A DNA stretch of 64,000 bases, taken from contig NZ_CP082904.1 of the NCBI RefSeq assembly GCF_023517775.1, positions 3,162,001 to 3,226,000 of the forward strand, read 5' to 3'. The stretch comes from Mixta hanseatica. GTDB taxonomy: Bacteria > Pseudomonadota > Gammaproteobacteria > Enterobacterales > Enterobacteriaceae. Numbering within the stretch: the first letter of the stretch is position 1; the number at the start of each line of letters is the position of its first letter. The position numbers were made by a program, and so were the translations under genes. The notes below the pieces were generated by a model. That model saw only the letters and a program-made list of their open reading frames with translations, had not been told where the DNA came from and ran no database searches. Positions 60,401-64,000 of the stretch are shown piece after piece.

Positions 60401-61341
60401 CCGCCGGAGCCGGTTGCCGCGCCCGGCCACGGCGAGATCGCCGTCGGGTGGTTATGGGTTTCCACTTTCATCAGGATATGGGTCGGCTCCTGATGGAAAT
60501 CGTAAACGCCCTGCTGCGCATCGGCATAGAAGCGTCCCACCGCCGAGCCCTCCATCACCGCCGCGTTATCTTTATAGGCTGACAGCACATAGTCCGGCGT
60601 CTGGGCAAAGGTGTTTTTGATCATTTTGAACAGGGATTTCGGCTGCGATACGCCGTCAATCACCCAGTCCGCATTGAAAATTTTATGGCGGCAATGCTCA
60701 GAATTGGCCTGAGCAAACATATACAGCTCGATATCATTCGGGTTGCGCCCCAGTTTTTCGAACGCCGCCAGCAGATAGTCAATTTCATCATCGGCTAACG
60801 CCAGGCCCAGCTTCTGATTGGCCGCCTCCAGCGCCGCGCGCCCTTGCGTCAGGATATCCACGCTCTGCAGCGGCTGCGGCTGCTGCTGTATAAACAGCTG
60901 TTCCGCTTCCTGTAGATCGCTAAATACCGTTTCCATCATGCGATCGTGCAGCAGCGCGGCCAGCTGCGACCATTGCGCGTCGGTGAGCTGCGGCGCCTGC
61001 AGATAAAAGGCCAGACCGCGCTCCAGACGACGCACCTGCGGCAGATCGCAATTATGAGCGATGTCGGTCGCTTTAGAAGACCAGGGAGAAATGGTGCCCG
61101 GACGGGGTATTACCAGCAGCAAACGCCCTTGCGGCGCATGTTCGGCGAGAGAAGGACCGTATTTCAGCAGACGTTGCAGGCGGGATTTTTCTTCTGCGTT
61201 CAGCGGTGCGCTGACATCGGCAAAATGGACGTACTCGGCGTAAATATCACTCACCGGCAGGTGAGCGTCCTGAAAACGGGTCAGCAGTTTGTTTACACGA
61301 AATGCCGACAGAGCGGGCGAACCACGCAGAATTTCCATCAT
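57451..61341 (-). CDS. purL: Phosphoribosylformylglycinamidine synthase
   Basis: A 1,296-residue large-form PurL, one residue longer than in E. coli. It has the N-terminal substrate-channelling domain, two AIRS-like ATPase halves ([28 protein letters not shown]), and a C-terminal glutamine amidotransferase with nucleophile GVCNGCQMM (near residue 1,136) and HGEGF. It converts FGAR to FGAM in purine synthesis. A PurR box lies in its promoter. Confidence 0.98.
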   Translation of the reverse strand: MMEILRGSPALSAFRVNKLLTRFQDAHLPVSDIYAEYVHFADVSAPLNAEEKSRLQRLLKYGPSLAEHAPQGRLLLVIPRPGTISPWSSKATDIAHNCDLPQVRRLERGLAFYLQAPQLTDAQWSQLAALLHDRMMETVFSDLQEAEQLFIQQQPQPLQSVDILTQGRAALEAANQKLGLALADDEIDYLLAAFEKLGRNPNDIELYMFAQANSEHCRHKIFNADWVIDGVSQPKSLFKMIKNTFAQTPDYVLSAYKDNAAVMEGSAVGRFYADAQQGVYDFHQEPTHILMKVETHNHPTAISPWPGAATGSGGEIRDEGATGRGAKPKAGLVGFSVSNLRIPGFEQPWEEDFGKPDRIVSALDIMTEGPLGGAAFNNEFGRPALNGYFRTYEERVNSHNGTELRGYHKPIMLAGGIGNIRADHVQKGEISVGAKLIVLGGPAMNIGLGGGAASSMTSGQSDADLDFASVQRDNPEMERRCQEVIDRCWQLGEQNPILFIHDVGAGGLSNAMPELVSDGGRGGRFNLRDILNDEPGMSPLEVWCNESQERYVLAVSPDKLALFDQLCQRERAPYAVIGEATEEQHLTLSDSHFDNQPIDMPLDVLLGKTPKMTRDVKRQQAQGEALVRDDLTLEEAVKRVMHLPTVAEKTFLITIGDRSVTGMVARDQMVGPWQIPVANCAVTTASLDSYHGEAFSIGERAPVALLDFAASARLAVGEALTNLAATDIGALKRVKLSANWMAAAGHPGEDAGLYEAVKAIGEELCPALELTIPVGKDSMSMKTRWQQNNEQREITAPLSLVITAFARVEDVRRTVTPQLRAAEDNALLLIDLGKGHNALGATALAQVFRQLGDKPADVRDVEQLAGFFRAMQALVQANKLLAYHDRSDGGLLVTLAEMAFAGHCGIEADIATLGADALAALFNEELGAVIQVKAQDRAAVEALLGEYGLSDCVHYLGKALPGDRFEIRAGNDVVYSESRSTLRVWWAETTWQMQRLRDNPDCADQEHQAKKDDNDPGLNVQLTFNPQDDIAAPFIARGARPKVAVLREQGVNSHVEMAAAFHRAGFDAVDVHMSDLLAGRIGLEEMQALVACGGFSYGDVLGAGEGWAKSILFNSRVRDQFESFFHRPQTLALGVCNGCQMMSNLRELIPGSDLWPRFVRNQSERFEARFSLVEVAASPSLLLEGMTGSRMPIAVSHGEGFVEVRDGAHLAALEAKGVVALRFVDNYGKVTENYPANPNGSPNGITAVTSENGRVTIMMPHPERVFRTVSNSWHPAEWGEDGPWMRIFRNARKQLG

Positions 61342-61403
61342 TAAGATCTCTCGTCAGAGCGCCGGAGGACGCTTCTTTGGGCGCAACAGGGAAAACGGGC
61401 GAC

Positions 61404-61409
61404 ATTATA
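61404..61409 (-). promoter_or_regulatory. -10 box of the purL promoter
   Basis: The minus strand reads TATAAT here, about 60 bases upstream of the purL ATG; the -35 region falls inside the adjacent PurR box. Confidence 0.65.
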
Positions 61410-61426
61410 AAGAAACGGGGCCGCTA

Positions 61427-61442
61427 ACGAAACCGTTTGCGT
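61427..61442. promoter_or_regulatory. PurR operator upstream of purL
   Basis: ACGAAACCGTTTGCGT matches the PurR consensus ACGCAAACGTTTGCGT at 14 of 16 positions and overlaps the -35 region. purL is a known PurR target. Confidence 0.85.
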
Positions 61443-61605
61443 GGAAATTTCCGCGCTGCGAAATAGCCTGAAAATTGCGCAGTTCCTGCTATTAAAGTTG
61501 CTCTATGCCGCTTTGTTGCGCAAAATGCCCCACGCTCTGGGATTTAATAGATAACAAACGCTGCCCGAAGAGACAGAGGCCTGAGAGCCACCGAGAGATA
61601 ACTAT

Positions 61606-63063
61606 TTGAAACGCCTGAAAATTAATTATCTGCTTATCGGGTTGATCACCGTGCTGCTGGCAGTAGCGCTTTGGCCAACCATCCCGTGGTACGGCGGGAC
61701 ACAGGATAAAATTGCGCAGATAAAATCGCGGGGAGTGCTACGAATTAGTACCATTAATTCTCCGCTGACTTACTACACCGTCAATAACGCACCGGCTGGA
61801 ATGGATTATGAGCTGGCGAAGCGATTCGCCGATTATCTGGGCGTAACGCTACAGGTTACCGTTCGGCAGAATCTGAACGACCTGTTCGACGACCTTGATG
61901 ATGGCGATGCCGATCTGCTGGCTGCCGGGCTGATTTATAACAATGAGCGGCTGGCGCGTTTTCGTACCGGCCCCAGCTACTATTCCGTCTCACAGCAGCT
62001 GGTTTACCGCATCGGCACCTCGCGACCGAAAAACCTTGGCAACCTTAAGGGGCGGCTAACGGTTGCGTCCGGCTCCGCTTATATGTCCACGCTGCGCAAC
62101 GTCAAAGAGAACCAGTATCCCGATTTGGACTGGGCGATCTCTACCGATCAGAGCCCAAAAGCGCTGCTGGAAGCGGTAGCGGACGGCGAACTGGATTATA
62201 CCATTGGCGATTCCGTCACTATCGGCCTGCTGCAGCGTATCCATCCGCAGCTGGCGGTGGCGTTTGATATTACCGATGAGGAGCCTGTCACCTGGTACAT
62301 GCAGCGCGACGAGGATGACAGCCTTTACGCAGCGATGCTCGATTTCTTTAGCCAGATGGAAGAAGAAGGCGCGATGGCCCGGCTGGAAGAGAAATACCTG
62401 GGGCATGTCGGCGCCTTTGACTATGTCGATACCCGCACTTTCCTGCGCGCTATCGACGACATTCTGCCCGGCATCAGGCCGCTGTTTGAGCGCTATGCCA
62501 CAGAGATAGACTGGCGACTGCTGGCGGCGATCTCTTATCAGGAATCGCACTGGAATCCGCAGGCGACATCGCCTACCGGCGTGCGCGGTCTGATGATGCT
62601 GACCCGCAACACCGCCGACAGCCTTGAGGTGAGCGATCGTCTCGATCCGGAACAGAGTATTCGCGGCGGCAGCGAATATCTGCAGCGCATGATGGAGAAA
62701 GTCCCCTCCTCCGTGCCGGAAGATGAACGCATCTGGTTTGCATTGGCGGCCTATAACATGGGCTATGCGCATATGCTGGACGTGCGTAAGCTGACGGAAA
62801 AACAGGGCGGCAATCCGGATAGCTGGGCTGACGTGAAGCTGCGTCTGCCGATGCTGAGTCAGAAACGCTACTACACTCAGACCACCTACGGCTATGCGCG
62901 GGGCCACGAAGCCTATAACTATGTGGAGAATATCCGCAAGTATCAGCTCAGTCTGGTGGGCTATCTGCAGGAGCAGGAGAAAAAGCTGGCCCAGCGCAAA
63001 GCGCTGGAGGCCGCTTTAGGCGACGGCTATCCGGCGGTTGCGCCTGATATCGCCATGAACTGA
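61606..63063 (+). CDS. mltF: Membrane-bound lytic transglycosylase F
   Basis: A 485-residue protein starting at TTG (61606), which gives the E. coli-like N-terminus [29 protein letters not shown]. The N-terminal membrane or signal segment is followed by a periplasmic solute-binding-like domain (about 40-265) and a C-terminal SLT transglycosylase domain with the catalytic Glu in [15 protein letters not shown] (near residue 314) and [11 protein letters not shown]. It cleaves peptidoglycan glycan strands. It diverges from purL. Confidence 0.96.
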   Translation: MKRLKINYLLIGLITVLLAVALWPTIPWYGGTQDKIAQIKSRGVLRISTINSPLTYYTVNNAPAGMDYELAKRFADYLGVTLQVTVRQNLNDLFDDLDDGDADLLAAGLIYNNERLARFRTGPSYYSVSQQLVYRIGTSRPKNLGNLKGRLTVASGSAYMSTLRNVKENQYPDLDWAISTDQSPKALLEAVADGELDYTIGDSVTIGLLQRIHPQLAVAFDITDEEPVTWYMQRDEDDSLYAAMLDFFSQMEEEGAMARLEEKYLGHVGAFDYVDTRTFLRAIDDILPGIRPLFERYATEIDWRLLAAISYQESHWNPQATSPTGVRGLMMLTRNTADSLEVSDRLDPEQSIRGGSEYLQRMMEKVPSSVPEDERIWFALAAYNMGYAHMLDVRKLTEKQGGNPDSWADVKLRLPMLSQKRYYTQTTYGYARGHEAYNYVENIRKYQLSLVGYLQEQEKKLAQRKALEAALGDGYPAVAPDIAMN

Positions 63064-63112
63064 ATCAGCGCCAGAAGGGTTGCGCCAGCGGGCGGCATAC
63101 GCTGAATCGGCT

Positions 63113-64000
<888 letters not shown>

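Overview
The window is about 64 kb of a gammaproteobacterial chromosome. Gene content and order (guaBA, xseA, yfgJ, der-bamB-yfgM-hisS-ispG-rodZ-pilW-rlmN, ndk, pbpC-yfhM, sseA, sseB-pepB, isc operon, trmJ, suhB, csiE/hcaT, glyA/hmp, glnB, glrR-glrG-glrK, glmY, purL/mltF, tadA, pgpC) are the conserved Enterobacterales arrangement known from E. coli min 56-58. The protealysin-emfourin pair, a membrane glucose dehydrogenase (gcd), a ZevAB-type metal-uptake pair and the absence of an hca catabolic operon next to hcaT point to Erwiniaceae (Pantoea/Mixta/Erwinia-like) or a close relative. The genus is an inference.

Layout. 1-2.1 kb: purine genes guaA (cut by the window edge) and guaB, with a PurR-type operator. 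2.1-16 kb: an accessory stretch between xseA and yfgJ, which are neighbours in E. coli. It holds (a) a 3,065-bp AT-rich islet inserted in the 3' end of xseA between perfect 19-bp direct repeats, carrying one secreted metallophosphoesterase-lectin gene; (b) a glycoside-use module (GH31 glucosidase, MFS transporter, divergent LacI-type regulator); (c) protealysin with its proteinaceous inhibitor emfourin; and (d) gcd, split by one in-frame TGA. At 16.5 kb, between yfgJ and der, sits a small Trp-rich peptide with a microcin-like leader. 16.7-26.5 kb: GTPase der, outer-membrane assembly factor bamB, yfgM, hisS, ispG, rodZ, pilW, rlmN and ndk, all on the minus strand. 26.7-34 kb: the periplasmic defence pair pbpC and yfhM (bacterial alpha-2-macroglobulin with an intact thioester motif). 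34.3-43.3 kb: sseA, sseB, pepB and the complete isc iron-sulphur operon iscRSUA-hscBA-fdx-iscX, with IscR sites upstream and internal terminator-like hairpins. 43.3-52.8 kb: trmJ, suhB, zevAB, csiE, hcaT, glyA, hmp (NsrR site) and a ygeA-type racemase. 52.9-57.4 kb: glnB, the GlrK/GlrR two-component system with lipoprotein GlrG, and the sRNA gene glmY with a sigma-54 promoter, GlrR sites and an IHF site. 57.4-64 kb: purL (PurR box), mltF, tadA and a partial pgpC.

Regulatory logic visible in the sequence: PurR-type boxes precede guaB, glyA and purL (purine and one-carbon supply); IscR type-1 sites precede iscR; an NsrR site precedes hmp; GlrR/IHF/sigma-54 elements precede glmY beside the glr operon. 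The features most worth a second look are the integrase-less xseA islet, the nonsense codon in gcd, the microcin-like peptide gene, the minisatellite-like repeat after sseA, and the attenuator-like hairpins inside the isc and yfhM-pbpC operons.
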